NCBI RefSeq assembly: GCF_011516635.5
Contig: NZ_CP096255.1
Location: forward strand, 434,001 to 498,000
Length of the DNA stretch: 64,000 nt
Origin: Bradyrhizobium barranii subsp. apii
GTDB taxonomy: Bacteria; Pseudomonadota; Alphaproteobacteria; Rhizobiales; Xanthobacteraceae
Reading direction: 5' to 3'
In this document: positions 39,013-49,335 of the stretch, piece after piece
How positions within the stretch are numbered: the first letter of the stretch is position 1
Layout of the letters: every line of letters starts with the position of its first letter
The notes under the pieces: model-generated
What the model saw: the letters and a program-made list of their open reading frames with translations, nothing else
Database searches by the model: none
What the model was told of the DNA's origin: nothing
Made by a program: the position numbers and the translations under genes

Positions 39013-41046
39013 ATGCCCGTCAAGTCGACGCCGAACACATCGAAGCTCTTCACCCTGCGTTTTCGTGCAAAAATCATCCTCGGCTTCGTGGCGGTGCTGG
39101 CCATCCTCGCCGTCAGCATGGCTTTCGCCTATTTCGGCTTCGAGCGGATCCAGGCCGCCGTCGCCTCCTACCGGGCCAGCGTGTCGGAAGCGGACCTCGC
39201 GCGGACCGTGGACCGCGAGCTGATCGCCTATCAGGGACTGGCGCGGGCCTATACGCTAACGGGCGCGACCGATGACGAGACCGCGGCCAAGGCCGCCGAA
39301 GAGAATCTGAAGGGCGCGATCGCCAAGTCGGTGGCGGCCACGACCGGCGCGGCGCGCCGCGAGCAGGTCGGCAAGCTCGAGGCCGAATTCCAGCGCTTCA
39401 CCAAGGTGTTCGGTGAGATCATCACGCTGACGCGCGAGAACAACAAGATCGCCGCCGACGAGCTCAACAGCGTCGGCAACAAGATTCGCTTCAAGTTCGA
39501 CGATCTCGCCGATACGGCCGCGCTGGCAGGGCTGAACTCGGTTCAGACCACGGCCAAGGACGTCACCTCGCAATATCTCGCGGTCTCGACCTCGGTCAGC
39601 GCCTTCGTCGCCAAGCCGGAGCCGAAGACCGCCGACGGCGTGATCGCCCGCATCAAGTTTTTGGAGACCCTGCTGGTCTCGATCTATGCCAATGACCAGA
39701 AGATCACCGACCGCGTCACCGAGATCGGCAACCTGCTGAAGCAGTACCGCACCTCTTTCTCGAAGCTGACCGAGAACGTGAAGATCATCGTCAAGTTGAA
39801 CGGCGAGATGACCAAGACGGCGGCGGGCATTCTCAAGCTCTCGGCCGAGTTGCGGTCCGATCTGACCTCGGATCAGCAGCGCATCGAAGCGAGCGCCAAC
39901 TCCACCATCACCGAGACCGAACGGCTGATGCTGATGATGGCGCTCGGCGGCCTCGCCATTGGCGCCGTGCTGGCCCTGATGCTCGGCAACGGCATCTCGC
40001 GTCCGATGATCGCGATGTGCAAGGCGATGCGCGAGCTCGCGTCCGGCAATTTCGACGTCGTGTTGCCGGGCCTGGGCCGCAAGGACGAGATCGGCGAAAT
40101 GGCCGGTGCAGTCGAGGAATTCAAGGTTCAGGCTGTCGCGAAAGCCGAGCGCGATGCCGCCGCCAGCGAAGCCCAGAACCGGGAGCAGGCCGCAAGCCGC
40201 CGCTCCGAGCTGATTCGCTTTGCCGACGATTTCGAGAGCGCCGTCGGCGCCATCGTCTCCAACGTCTCGGCCTCCGCCGTGCAGCTCGAGTCGGCGGCCT
40301 CCACGCTGACCCGCACCGCCGAGACCACGCAGAGCCTGTCGAGCCAGGTCGCCGGTGTCTCCGAGCAGGCCTCCAGCAACATGCAGTCGGTCGCAACCGC
40401 CACCGAAGAGCTCTCGGCCTCCGTCGAGGAGATCGGCCGTCAGGTGCGCGACTCCAGCCGCATCGCGGAAGCTGCCGTGGTGCAGGCGAAGGAAACCGAC
40501 GGCCGCATCGGCAAGCTGTCGCACGCCGCCCAGCAGATCGGCGAAGTGGTCAAGCTGATCACGGCGATCGCCGAGCAGACCAATCTTCTTGCGCTCAACG
40601 CCACCATCGAGGCGGCGCGCGCGGGCGAGGCCGGCCGCGGCTTTGCCGTGGTCGCAAGCGAAGTGAAGTCGCTGGCTAGTCAGACCGCGAAGGCAACCGA
40701 CGAAATCTCCTCCCACATTACGGGGATGCAGGGCGCGACGGCCGAGTCGGTCGCCGCGATCAAGGAGATCGGCGCGACCATCGGCCAGATCTCGTCGATC
40801 TCGACGTCGATTGCGAGCGCCGTCGAGCAGCAGGGCGCCGCGACGCAGGAAATCGCCCGCAGCGTCCAGACCGTTGCGCAGGGCACACAGACCGCAGCCA
40901 CCGACATCGGTCAGGTCAATCGCGGCGCCGCCGAAACCGGTTCGGCCTCGGAAGAGGTGCTGAACTCGGCCAAGACGCTGTCATCCGAAAGCACGCGCCT
41001 GCGCGCCGAGCTCGATCGCTTTATGGGCAATATCAGGGCCGCGTAA
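39013..41046 (+). CDS. Methyl-accepting chemotaxis protein 2
   Basis: 677 aa from ATG 39,013 with GGGGTGGGG upstream. Same plan as its neighbour: TM1 about 22-44, large helical sensor, TM2 near 310-330 ([18 protein letters not shown]), HAMP, signalling domain, identical tip and NIRAA end. From [20 protein letters not shown] onward the two proteins differ at only a handful of positions, while the sensor halves are clearly diverged. They probably sense different ligands and signal to the same kinase. Confidence 0.93.
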   Translation: MPVKSTPNTSKLFTLRFRAKIILGFVAVLAILAVSMAFAYFGFERIQAAVASYRASVSEADLARTVDRELIAYQGLARAYTLTGATDDETAAKAAEENLKGAIAKSVAATTGAARREQVGKLEAEFQRFTKVFGEIITLTRENNKIAADELNSVGNKIRFKFDDLADTAALAGLNSVQTTAKDVTSQYLAVSTSVSAFVAKPEPKTADGVIARIKFLETLLVSIYANDQKITDRVTEIGNLLKQYRTSFSKLTENVKIIVKLNGEMTKTAAGILKLSAELRSDLTSDQQRIEASANSTITETERLMLMMALGGLAIGAVLALMLGNGISRPMIAMCKAMRELASGNFDVVLPGLGRKDEIGEMAGAVEEFKVQAVAKAERDAAASEAQNREQAASRRSELIRFADDFESAVGAIVSNVSASAVQLESAASTLTRTAETTQSLSSQVAGVSEQASSNMQSVATATEELSASVEEIGRQVRDSSRIAEAAVVQAKETDGRIGKLSHAAQQIGEVVKLITAIAEQTNLLALNATIEAARAGEAGRGFAVVASEVKSLASQTAKATDEISSHITGMQGATAESVAAIKEIGATIGQISSISTSIASAVEQQGAATQEIARSVQTVAQGTQTAATDIGQVNRGAAETGSASEEVLNSAKTLSSESTRLRAELDRFMGNIRAA

Positions 41047-41106
41047 GGCTCGCCGCGCGTCAGGCGCTTGGCGCTTGAAGACCTCGCTATCGCCTCATAC
41101 TCCGCT

Positions 41107-41259
41107 GTCGTCCCGGACAAGCGCGCCCTTAGGCGCGCGCCGATCCGGGATCCATACTCCCAGCGGATAGTTGAGACGGACGGTGGTAACTCCAAGTCTT
41201 CGCCAAACCACTCCCTGTGGTTATGGTCCCGGATCTGCGCTTCGCTTGTCCGGGACGAC
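41107..41259. repeat. Dispersed repeat, family C, with 16-bp inverted ends
   Basis: GTCGTCCCGGACAAGC at 41,107-41,122 and GCTTGTCCGGGACGAC at 41,244-41,259 are perfect inverted copies. Confidence 0.75.
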
Positions 41260-41280
41260 GGGGGGTAAAGAGCGCGAGTC

Positions 41281-41544
41281 TCACTCCCTCCCGAACGTCC
41301 GCTTCAACTCCACCTTCGCGCGCTCCAGGTTTTGCGCGAATGTGTCGTCTTTCTGACGTGAGCCATGCGTCAACTCCCAGCGGCTCCATCGGAAACGGAC
41401 GATCCCAAGCGCTGTTCCCGCGGGAACCCGCCTTTGCCGCAGGCGTTGTCGCAGGTGGCAGGCGGAATGCCGCACCTCCATGATCGGAACGCCCCCGTCC
41501 ACACCATGTGAACCGGGGCCGCTTCCATTGGTTAGACCCAGCAA
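41281..41544 (-). CDS. Possible small protein with charged helical tail
   Basis: Up to 87 aa. The last 25 codons (KDDTFAQNLERAKVELKRTF) have strong G/C third positions and an amphipathic helix, which suggests real coding; the start is not determined. It occupies the otherwise gene-free 41,047-41,548 stretch. Confidence 0.3.
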   Translation of the reverse strand: MLGLTNGSGPGSHGVDGGVPIMEVRHSACHLRQRLRQRRVPAGTALGIVRFRWSRWELTHGSRQKDDTFAQNLERAKVELKRTFGRE

Positions 41545-41548
41545 CGCG

Positions 41549-43036
41549 ATGGAATTGCAGCAAAGCCCAGCGCTGAATTATGGACCTGCAGTCTCTGCGG
41601 CGGTCGCGGCTGACCGCATCATCGAGACCAGCATTCCCGCGCGGCTCGATGCGCTGCCGTGGAGCGGCTTTCATACCCGCGTCGTGCTGGCGCTCGGGAT
41701 CACCTGGATCCTCGACGGGCTCGAGGTGACGCTGGCGGGCGCGCTCTCCGGCGCGTTGAAGCAGAGTCCGTCGCTGCAATTCTCCAATCTCGATCTCGGT
41801 ATCGCCAATTCCGCGTATCTTGCCGGTGCGGTGCTCGGCGCGCTCGGCTTCGGCTGGCTCACCGACCGCATCGGCCGCAAGAAGCTGTTCTTCATCACAC
41901 TGGCGCTTTATCTCTCCGCGACCGCCGCGACCGCCTTGTCGTGGAATGTCGCGAGTTACGCGCTGTTTCGTTTTCTCACCGGCGCCGGCATCGGCGGCGA
42001 ATACACTGCGATCAACTCGACGATCCAGGAACTGGTGCCGGCGCGCTATCGCGGCTGGACCGACCTCGTCATCAACGGCAGTTTCTGGATCGGCGCGGCG
42101 ATGGGCGCGGTGGCGGCCATCGTGCTGCTCGATCCCGCATTGATCGGTCCCGATCTCGGCTGGCGCCTCGCCTATCTCATCGGCGCGACCCTTGGCCTCG
42201 TCGTGCTGTTGATGCGGATGTGGATTCCGGAGAGCCCGCGCTGGCTGATGATCCACGGCCGGCCCGACCAGGCCCACGCCATCGTGGACGAGATCGAGCG
42301 CTCTGTGATCGGGCATGACCGGCATGCGAGCGATGGCCGCTTCACCAAAATACGCCTGAAGATGCGCGACCACACTCCGATCAGGGAGGTCGTGCACACG
42401 CTGTTCTTCGTCTATCGTCAGCGCTCCCTGGTCGGCCTCGTGCTGATGAGCGCGCAGGCGTTCTTCTACAACGCGATCTTCTTCACCTTCGCGCTGGTGC
42501 TGACCGACTTCTACGGCATCAGCGCCGAGCATGTCGGCTGGTATCTCCTGCCGTTCGCCGCCGGCAACTTCCTCGGGCCGCTGCTGCTCGGGCGCCTGTT
42601 CGACACGCTCGGCCGCCGCGTCATGATTACGTTTACCTACGGCGTGTCGGGCGTGCTGCTGGCGCTCTCGGGCTATCTGTTCTCGATCGGCGCGCTGAGC
42701 GCGCAGGGGCAGACCATTGCCTGGATGGTGATCTTCTTCTTTGCCTCGCCCGCCGCGAGCGCGGCCTACCTGACCGTCAGCGAGACGTTCCCTCTGGAAG
42801 TGCGCGCGCTGGCGATTGCGGTGTTCTACGCAATCGGCACCGGCATCGGCGGCGTGATCGGGCCCGCGCTGTTCGGCGCGCTGATCGACACGGGATCACG
42901 CACCAGCGTGTTCGCGGGCTATTTGCTGGGGGCCTTCCTGATGATCGTGGCTGCGATCGTGGCGTGGCGCTACGCCGTCGCCGCGGAACGCAAATCGCTC
43001 GAACAAATCGCGCGGCCGCTTGCCTTTATGGAGTAG
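41549..43036 (+). CDS. MFS transporter
   Basis: 495 aa from ATG 41,549. Twelve predicted spans. Family motifs are LTDRIGRKKLFF between TM2 and TM3, FRFLTGAGIGGEYTAINS in TM4, WIPESPRWLMIHGR after TM6, and LFDTLGRRVMI in the second half, matching the sugar/organic-ion porter branch. Substrate unknown. Four bases separate it from otsB. Confidence 0.9.
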   Translation: MELQQSPALNYGPAVSAAVAADRIIETSIPARLDALPWSGFHTRVVLALGITWILDGLEVTLAGALSGALKQSPSLQFSNLDLGIANSAYLAGAVLGALGFGWLTDRIGRKKLFFITLALYLSATAATALSWNVASYALFRFLTGAGIGGEYTAINSTIQELVPARYRGWTDLVINGSFWIGAAMGAVAAIVLLDPALIGPDLGWRLAYLIGATLGLVVLLMRMWIPESPRWLMIHGRPDQAHAIVDEIERSVIGHDRHASDGRFTKIRLKMRDHTPIREVVHTLFFVYRQRSLVGLVLMSAQAFFYNAIFFTFALVLTDFYGISAEHVGWYLLPFAAGNFLGPLLLGRLFDTLGRRVMITFTYGVSGVLLALSGYLFSIGALSAQGQTIAWMVIFFFASPAASAAYLTVSETFPLEVRALAIAVFYAIGTGIGGVIGPALFGALIDTGSRTSVFAGYLLGAFLMIVAAIVAWRYAVAAERKSLEQIARPLAFME

Positions 43037-43039
43037 ACT

Positions 43040-43861
43040 ATGAAATCGGAGCTCGCGGAATTGGATCAGAAGCGCCCCATGGTTGACGAAGAAGCGCCCG
43101 ACGCGGTGCCGGTGCCGCATGCGCTCGTGCCGCATCTCGGCGAGACCGCGATCCTGCTCGACATCGACGGCACGCTGCTCGACCTGATGCCGACGCCGCG
43201 CGAGGTGTGGGTGCCGCCGGGCCTGTCGGAAACGCTGAACCTGTTGACCGAGCGCACGTCCGGCGCGCTGGCGATGGTCAGCGGCCGTTCGCTCAACGAC
43301 ATCGACCTGATCTTCGCACCCGACGTGTTTCGCGCGGTCGCCGGTCACGGCGCGGAAATGCGCCTGTCGGTGGGCAATGAGGCCGACGACGTGCATGCGC
43401 CGCCGATGGACAAGGAGCTGAAGCGTCGCCTGGCTGCGATTGCAAAGCTCAGCCCCGGCATTCTACTCGAGGACAAGGGCTATTCGCTGGCGCTGCATTA
43501 TCGTCTCGCGCCGCATGCGGAGAAGGCGATCTTCGAAGCCGTCTCGCTGATCCGTGCCGATCTGCCCAGCGCGCCGATCGAAATTTTACCCGGCAAGTTC
43601 GTTTGCGAGATCAAGCATTCCGGCTTCACCAAGGCCACCGGCGTACGCGAATTGATGAAGCATGAGCCCTTCAAAGGGCGCCGTCCGATTTTCATCGGCG
43701 ACGACGTTACCGATGAGACCGTGTTCGCGATCATGCCCGACATGAACGGGCTGTCCTTCTCGGTCGGCCGCCGCGCCGTCGGCGTCAACGGCCATTTCGA
43801 CGAGCCGAAGGATGTACGCGCGTTCCTCGCGCGTCTGCTCGACGATACAAGGTTGGAATAA
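43040..43861 (+). CDS. otsB: Trehalose-6-phosphate phosphatase
   Basis: 273 aa HAD-fold enzyme that removes phosphate from trehalose 6-phosphate. Motif I is LLDIDGTLLDLMPTP (about 35-49), motif II is in AMVSGRSLNDID, and motif III/IV is in FIGDDVTDETVF. The cap domain about 110-190 is typical of OtsB. Upstream of otsA on the same strand. Trehalose is an osmoprotectant in rhizobia. Confidence 0.95.
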   Translation: MKSELAELDQKRPMVDEEAPDAVPVPHALVPHLGETAILLDIDGTLLDLMPTPREVWVPPGLSETLNLLTERTSGALAMVSGRSLNDIDLIFAPDVFRAVAGHGAEMRLSVGNEADDVHAPPMDKELKRRLAAIAKLSPGILLEDKGYSLALHYRLAPHAEKAIFEAVSLIRADLPSAPIEILPGKFVCEIKHSGFTKATGVRELMKHEPFKGRRPIFIGDDVTDETVFAIMPDMNGLSFSVGRRAVGVNGHFDEPKDVRAFLARLLDDTRLE

Positions 43862-44098
43862 GGCACCGACACCTCGGGGCCACATTGTCGCTCGCGTAGT
43901 TCCCTCGCGCGCGCAATTCATGCTGGGCAACACAGCGACGAAAATTGACTTTGTTGAGTGAAACCGCCGGGTTCCCTGGAGGAAAACTGGTTCCAACGCA
44001 CGCGCCTGATTTTGGTTTCAATTCGTACAAATGATGATCAGGAACCATATTGATGAACGGCAGTTAAACGGGGTGGAATGAACAGGAGGGGACGGCCT

Positions 44099-45562
44099 GT
44101 GAACTTAGTCGTCGTTTCGAATCGAGTTGCGCGCGGCAAACCCAACGAACCCATGACGGGTGGCTTGGCTGCGGCGTTGCTTCCCGTCGTGGAACATTCG
44201 GGTGCTATCTGGGTGGGTTCGTCAGGCCGCGTGCGTGACGGCCATCAGAAGGAACCGTTTGCCGAGATCGAAGCGCTGGGCTCGGGCGCGATTGCGACGC
44301 TGGATCTGCCGGCGGCGCACTACGGCGGTTATTACGAAGGCTTTGCCAATTCGGCGCTGTGGCCGGCCCTGCATTCGCGCAGCGATCTGATCCGCGTCTC
44401 GCGAGACGACTATGTCAGCTATCGCGAGGTCAACGCCTTCATGGCGCGCGCCTTGATGCGCTTCCGGAAAGCGAAAACGGCGTTCTGGGTGCAGGATTAT
44501 CATTTCCTCGCGCTCGGCGCGGAGCTGCGCGATCTCGGCGTCGACGATCCGATCGGCTTCTTCCTGCACACGCCGTGGCCGGTTACCGCGGTGATGCAGG
44601 GCGTGCCCAATCATCGCGAACTGATCACGGCGATGCTGGCCTACGATCTGCTCGGCTTCCAGACCAATGAAGATTGCCAGAATTTTCTCGGCTATGTCGC
44701 GGGCGAGCTCGGCCTCGCCGTCGAAGACGGCGTTGTGATCTCGCAGCATGGCCGTACGCGTTGCGAGGTCTTTCCGATCGGCATCGATGCGGAGAAGTTC
44801 GCGGCTTACGCCGCGAAGTCGGCTTCGCATCCCGACGTGTCGCGGCTGCGCCGCAGTCTCAACGGCGAGCGGCTCGCGATCGGCGTCGACCGGCTCGACT
44901 ATTCCAAGGGTCTCGTCAATCGCATCAGCGCGTTCGACCGGCTCTGGACCGAGCATCCGCAGTTCGCGCGCAGCATCTCGCTGCTCCAGATCGCCAACCC
45001 CTCGCGCGGTGCGATCGAGGCCTATGGCAATCTCCAGAACGAGGTCGCGCGTCTCGTCACCGACGTCAACGGCCGCCACGGCGAGGTCGATTGGACGCCG
45101 ATCCGCTACCTCAACAAGGGCTTCAGCCAGACCGTGCTCGCGGGTCTCTACCGCACCGCGCAGATCGGCGTGGTGACGCCGCTGCATGACGGCATGAACC
45201 TCGTCGCCAAGGAATATGTCGCCGCGCAGAACCCGGCCGATCCCGGCGTGCTGGTGCTGTCGAAGTTCGCCGGCGCCGCCAACGAGCTCGAAACGGCGCT
45301 GCTGGTCAATCCGCACGACATCGACGGCATGGCGCGCGCGATCGCGGTCGCGGCCGCGATGCCGCTCGCCGAGCGCAAGATGCGCTGGGACGCGATGATG
45401 AAGAAGCTGCGCGGCCACACCATCCAGCAATGGTCCGCCGACTTCGTCGCCGAGCTGGAGAAGTGCCGGACCGAGAAGGCCATCGTCACGCCGCTCGAGA
45501 CCCAGCCGCCGCAGGCCCTGCGCTGGCTGAAGTCGGCGATATCAGGTGTGCGATTGATTTAA
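44099..45562 (+). CDS. otsA: Trehalose-6-phosphate synthase
   Basis: 487 aa GT20 glycosyltransferase joining UDP-glucose and glucose 6-phosphate. I place the start at GTG 44,099 because AGGAGGGG lies 9 bases before it; an ATG at 44,078 would put that site inside the gene. Family motifs are VVSNRVA, MTGGLAAAL, WVQDYHF, FFLHTPWP, GVDRLDYSKGL and HDGMNLVAKEYVA. 237 bases separate it from otsB, so it may have its own promoter. Confidence 0.95.
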   Translation: MNLVVVSNRVARGKPNEPMTGGLAAALLPVVEHSGAIWVGSSGRVRDGHQKEPFAEIEALGSGAIATLDLPAAHYGGYYEGFANSALWPALHSRSDLIRVSRDDYVSYREVNAFMARALMRFRKAKTAFWVQDYHFLALGAELRDLGVDDPIGFFLHTPWPVTAVMQGVPNHRELITAMLAYDLLGFQTNEDCQNFLGYVAGELGLAVEDGVVISQHGRTRCEVFPIGIDAEKFAAYAAKSASHPDVSRLRRSLNGERLAIGVDRLDYSKGLVNRISAFDRLWTEHPQFARSISLLQIANPSRGAIEAYGNLQNEVARLVTDVNGRHGEVDWTPIRYLNKGFSQTVLAGLYRTAQIGVVTPLHDGMNLVAKEYVAAQNPADPGVLVLSKFAGAANELETALLVNPHDIDGMARAIAVAAAMPLAERKMRWDAMMKKLRGHTIQQWSADFVAELEKCRTEKAIVTPLETQPPQALRWLKSAISGVRLI

Positions 45563-45571
45563 GCCCTCTTG

Positions 45572-45595
45572 CTCTCCCCGTTTTCGCGGGGAGAG
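45572..45595. terminator. Bidirectional terminator hairpin
   Basis: CTCTCCCCG, loop TTTTCG, CGGGGAGAG, between the convergent otsA and the small secreted-protein gene. Confidence 0.6.
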
Positions 45596-45599
45596 GCGC

Positions 45600-45941
45600 T
45601 CAATAGCAATACGACACCCCGTCCAGAATCGCGCATTGCCGCTTGTTCGGCGCGTTGGGATCGTCCAGCGGCACCATGCCCTTGCCCTGGCCGACGAACA
45701 CGCCGGGTCCGACATGCACAGAGCTCTTGTTGCCGATGATCACGCTCGGATGCGGCGAGGCGCTCGAGCGCGTCCCGTCCGGCCAGACGATGGCATCGCC
45801 CGAAAGCACGCCGCGCCGCCCGTCGTCGCAACTCACATCGGCGCCCTGCCGGGTGCAGACCTGCGCGGCGGCCGGCACGGCGAAGGCGGAGCCAAGGGCC
45901 GAAATCAGGCCCAGCGCGACGATGGTCTTTTGGATGGTCAT
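45600..45941 (-). CDS. Secreted hypothetical protein
   Basis: 113 aa with a Sec signal peptide (about 1-26, ending VPAAAQ) and a mature part with four cysteines (VCTRQ, VSCDDG, RQCAI, SYCY), suggesting two disulfides in the periplasm. No known domain. Convergent with otsA. Confidence 0.7.
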   Translation of the reverse strand: MTIQKTIVALGLISALGSAFAVPAAAQVCTRQGADVSCDDGRRGVLSGDAIVWPDGTRSSASPHPSVIIGNKSSVHVGPGVFVGQGKGMVPLDDPNAPNKRQCAILDGVSYCY

Positions 45942-46137
45942 GGCGTCCCCGGTCGTGTTTGGCGGTCTTGAGTGAATCGTCGCGCCAAACCCGCTTCCGG
46001 TTCAGCCTTTGAGCGGTTCCGAAGCGCCAGCTGGCGCCAGATATTGTCTTTCAAATACAATATCTTACGGAAAATTCACCCGATTTCCCGGCGATCTCTT
46101 GCAAAATCATCTGCTCCCCTTCAAGAGAGGGCGCTCC

Positions 46138-46227
46138 GGAGAGATGGCCGAGTGGCTTAAGGCGCACGCTTGGAAAGCGTGTGTGCGGGAAACCGTACCG
46201 TGGGTTCGAATCCCACTCTCTCCGCCA
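46138..46227 (+). tRNA. tRNA-Ser (anticodon GGA)
   Basis: 90 bases including encoded CCA. Acceptor GGAGAGA pairs with TCTCTCC. The anticodon loop TTGGAAA gives GGA at 46,172-46,174. A long variable arm (TGTGCGGGAAACCGTACC) and GGTTCGAATCC T-loop fit class II tRNA-Ser. Its 3' end is the attachment site of the following island. Confidence 0.97.
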
Positions 46228-46228
46228 G
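46214..46228 (+). repeat. attL core in tRNA-Ser
   Basis: CACTCTCTCCGCCAG, the tRNA 3' end plus one base, repeated exactly at 56,089-56,103. Confidence 0.85.
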
Positions 46229-46315
46229 ACCCTGCCGAAAACCCCTATAATTCAAGTTCTATCGATAGAATAAGGCTTTGCGCAAACGCCAGGTGGTACA
46301 CAGAGGTGGACACAC

Positions 46316-47902
46316 ATGGCGTTCAAGATGCAGGGACCTTGGAAAAACCCACGTAGCGAGAAGCTCTGGTTCAGGCGGCGCGTGCCGGCGAACCTGGTCG
46401 CCTACATGGGCAAACGCGAGATCAAGTTCTCGCTCGAAACCTCCGATCCAGAGCTCGCCGGGATCCGCTTCATGGAGGAGAACGCGAAGCTCGAGCGTCA
46501 CTGGCACGAGTATCTTCACGGCAGGCAGTATGTGGAGGTCTCGCAGCGGCAGATTTCCGCGCTCGCCGGCGAGTTCTATCGGGAAATGGTGGCCAGCCAC
46601 GGAGACAATCCCGGCCATCCCATGGTTTGGGAGCAACTAGTCAAACGCGACAAGGAGCTCATAGCCAAGCGTTTCCCCTATCAGTCCCGCAAATGGTTCA
46701 TGCGTCAGACCTTCGCGCGAGAGGCGCGCGCATTCCTGGAAAAACGGGAAGTTCATCTTGCGGAGCGGTCGTTCGACCTCTTCCTCGAGGAGTTCGTGTA
46801 CGCCAAGCATCTGGCCGCCGAGCAGCTCGTGCGCCAAGGCTCCCGCGACTGGAAGCCGGATCCGAAGGCGGAGAATTTCGCGAAGCCCGAGGTGCTGACG
46901 ACGGACGGCAAGGTCGACGCCATCGAGATGTTCGAGCGTTATGCCGACGAGGCCGAGCTCGACGACAAAACCCGGCGGTCTTGGAGGACTAAGGTCAAGT
47001 CACTTTTGGCCTTCGTCGGCCATGACGACCTCGCTCGCCTCACGGCGACCAACATGATCGAATGGAAGGACCGTCTTCTCAAGACGAAGAAGCGCCAGTC
47101 GAAGAAGGATAGGCAGGCAAAGAAGCCCGAGGAGACCCTAGATCCTCGCACGATCAGGAATTCATATCTCGCCGCCGTCAAGGCTACGCTCAACTACGCA
47201 AAGCAGCAGAGAAAGCTGACCGAGAACGTCGCCACCGGCATTTCGGTGCGTGTGAAGAAGAAGAAAAAGCAGCGCGAGAAGGGCTTCACCGAAGAAGAGG
47301 CGATGGCAATCCTCAGGGGGACCTTTGCTCCCGCCCCGCGCGGATTGTCGAAAGAATACGCTTCCGCAAGGCGCTGGGTGCCCTGGATCTGCGCCTACAC
47401 CGGCGCCAGGGTCAACGAGATCACGCAACTTCTTCCGTCGGACTTCAAGGTCAAAAAGGGCATCCATTACATCCGCATCGATGCGGACGCGGCGAAGACA
47501 GGAGATTATCGGGAGGTGCCGCTGCACGACCATCTGATCGCGGAAGGCCTGCTTGCCTTCGTCGAGTCCTGCAAAGGGCGCCCGCTCTTCTACAATCCGG
47601 ATCGCTCACGCGGGGGGCGGGATGCCGGGCGGCACTTTAGGAAGACCGGCGAGCGCCTCGCCGAGTGGATCAGAAGCGAGGAGATCGGTGTTACCGACGA
47701 GCGGGTGGCGCCTAACCACGGATGGCGGCATCGCTTCTCCTCGCTCGCGCGCCACGTCGACATGCACGTCGACATTCAAAACATTATTCAGGGGCACGCT
47801 GGCGACAAAGTCGCCTCGGACTACGGTGACGCCTGGATCGAAGACGCCTATCGGGAGATCATGAAAATTCCCAAGTATGACATCGCCCCATCGACGGGAT
47901 GA
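46316..47902 (+). CDS. Tyrosine integrase of the tRNA-Ser island
   Basis: 528 aa. The N-terminal domain about 1-60 (WFRRRVPANLVAYMGKREI) is the DUF6538-type region of large proteobacterial integrases. The core-binding domain is about 210-290. Catalytic residues are Arg365 in TGARVNE, the HGWRHRF box near 470, His in IIQGHAGD and Tyr503 in ASDYGDA. Looks intact, and is placed so as to recombine the adjacent attL. Confidence 0.93.
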   Translation: MAFKMQGPWKNPRSEKLWFRRRVPANLVAYMGKREIKFSLETSDPELAGIRFMEENAKLERHWHEYLHGRQYVEVSQRQISALAGEFYREMVASHGDNPGHPMVWEQLVKRDKELIAKRFPYQSRKWFMRQTFAREARAFLEKREVHLAERSFDLFLEEFVYAKHLAAEQLVRQGSRDWKPDPKAENFAKPEVLTTDGKVDAIEMFERYADEAELDDKTRRSWRTKVKSLLAFVGHDDLARLTATNMIEWKDRLLKTKKRQSKKDRQAKKPEETLDPRTIRNSYLAAVKATLNYAKQQRKLTENVATGISVRVKKKKKQREKGFTEEEAMAILRGTFAPAPRGLSKEYASARRWVPWICAYTGARVNEITQLLPSDFKVKKGIHYIRIDADAAKTGDYREVPLHDHLIAEGLLAFVESCKGRPLFYNPDRSRGGRDAGRHFRKTGERLAEWIRSEEIGVTDERVAPNHGWRHRFSSLARHVDMHVDIQNIIQGHAGDKVASDYGDAWIEDAYREIMKIPKYDIAPSTG

Positions 47903-48150
47903 CAAAGTGCCTCCTTCAATTTGGCAGCGGCGCGCTGCCAGATTGAGGAGCACAACCATGTCGCGGGCGTTCCCAAGCCCCGCCTCTAAATCTGAACCGC
48001 CGTCGGACTTTCGGGTCGGCATCTGTCAGGTGCCGGGAGAAGCTCCCGCCTGCAGTCGCTCGAATTCCTCTACGAATTCTCGGCGCTCCTTCTCTACAGA
48101 ATGTTCGTCGACGAGCCTGTCCACCTGTTCCGCGGCGCCTGTGCAGAACG

Positions 48151-48873
48151 CTACGTCGCCGGCGGGGGATCTTCTTTCACGCCGCGGGCGACGATTCGCA
48201 GCGCTCCGTCGGGAAGCGGTCGCTGCAGCTTCAGAGCTTCGTCCGCAGACGCAGTCATCCAGGTCTCGACCTCTTCGAGCGTCGTTAGGATCACCGGCAT
48301 GGCCTTCGGGTGAATGGTACCTATCTCGGCGTTGGGCTCAGTGGTCAGGAACGCGTAGAGGTCATTGGTTGTCTCGCCTTCCTTCACTTTCCGGACCGAC
48401 GTCCAGTTGGTCCAGATGCCGGCGAAGCAGAGGAGCGGACGGCTTACGTTGAGCGCGAACCAGATGTCGCCACCCTCGGCCTTGTTGAACTCGCTGAACG
48501 AGTTGAACGGCACCACGCAGCGGTGCTCCGGACCGAGCCATCGCGTCCAGTGTTTGCTCTTTACGTTCCTAATATTGGTCGTGCCGGAGTCCGGCTCCAT
48601 CCGGAGCAGTTGCTTGAAATCGACCCCCTTTCCCTTGGCCTGCAGTTTCTCGGCGCGCTTCTTCGTCGCGTCCATCAGCGCCTTCGACGACGAAGGCATA
48701 CCCCAGCGCGCGGTCGCAAGCTCGCGGCCGTCAGGTCCAGTCCGAACAATCGGTGCAGCGTAATCCGGAAAGACGCCAGGCATGGGCGCGAGGTTGCCGA
48801 CGTAGCGGTTGACCACGCGGAACAGCGCGCTGATGGCGGCCTGGTTGGTGGTGATGCTGTAGAGATTGCACAT
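48151..48873 (-). CDS. SRAP domain protein (YedK/HMCES family)
   Basis: 240 aa from ATG 48,873, which puts the essential Cys at position 2 after Met removal. Catalytic Cys2 (MCNLYS), Asn in TNIRNVKSKH, Glu in FNSFSEF and His in IHPKAMPVIL. The enzyme forms a thiazolidine link with abasic sites in single-stranded DNA, protecting them. The C-terminus is complete, unlike the frameshifted paralogue at 15,623-16,289. Same-strand neighbours are zinc-ribbon proteins. Confidence 0.93.
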   Translation of the reverse strand: MCNLYSITTNQAAISALFRVVNRYVGNLAPMPGVFPDYAAPIVRTGPDGRELATARWGMPSSSKALMDATKKRAEKLQAKGKGVDFKQLLRMEPDSGTTNIRNVKSKHWTRWLGPEHRCVVPFNSFSEFNKAEGGDIWFALNVSRPLLCFAGIWTNWTSVRKVKEGETTNDLYAFLTTEPNAEIGTIHPKAMPVILTTLEEVETWMTASADEALKLQRPLPDGALRIVARGVKEDPPPAT

Positions 48874-48875
48874 CG

Positions 48876-49325
48876 TCAGGTCTCCCGAGCGGCCTGGCGA
48901 GGGCGCTGCGCCAACTGTAGCAGCGTCGCTGACGGGCGGCGATTGGCCTTGGCGCACTTGCTGCAGCGGAGTCGGCTCGCGAGGTCATGGACGAAGGTGG
49001 TCGGCGGATGGCGCAGCGCGGCTAGGTCGACGTCCCGCTTGGTCTTGCATCGCGAGCACTCGATTTCGAGCCAGGCGTAACCACCGTTGATGGCCTGATC
49101 TACCGTGGGTGAAGGATCGATTGGGCCGCCGTCCGCCCAGAGGCGCTCGTTGAACGATTCACAGAGCAGCTTGTCGGCCTGGCGGATCAACGTCTCGCCT
49201 TTGGCCCGGGCTTCAGCGGCCTGGCCCGCGAGGATCGAAGTCATCGCGCGGGCGCGCCCGAGCTCCTTCTGCAGCGCCTTGCGGTCGCCTCCGGAGAGCG
49301 GGGTGGGATGGTGTTTCGGGGCCAT
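48876..49325 (-). CDS. Zinc-ribbon protein of the SRAP module
   Basis: 149 aa from ATG 49,325 (ATG 49,370 possible). Helical N-terminal half, then GGYAWLEIECSRCKTKRDVDL and LRCSKCAKANRR, two CxxC pairs. Related to 16,797-17,210 in island 1. Its stop lies 2 bases before the SRAP start, so they form one transcript. Confidence 0.65.
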   Translation of the reverse strand: MAPKHHPTPLSGGDRKALQKELGRARAMTSILAGQAAEARAKGETLIRQADKLLCESFNERLWADGGPIDPSPTVDQAINGGYAWLEIECSRCKTKRDVDLAALRHPPTTFVHDLASRLRCSKCAKANRRPSATLLQLAQRPRQAARET

Positions 49326-49335
49326 CCGGATGCCG

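Noticed and set aside
39256..40716. 486-residue minus-strand ORF opposite the second chemoreceptor
   Set aside because: Same shadow type, caused by the GC-rich third positions of the MCP gene.
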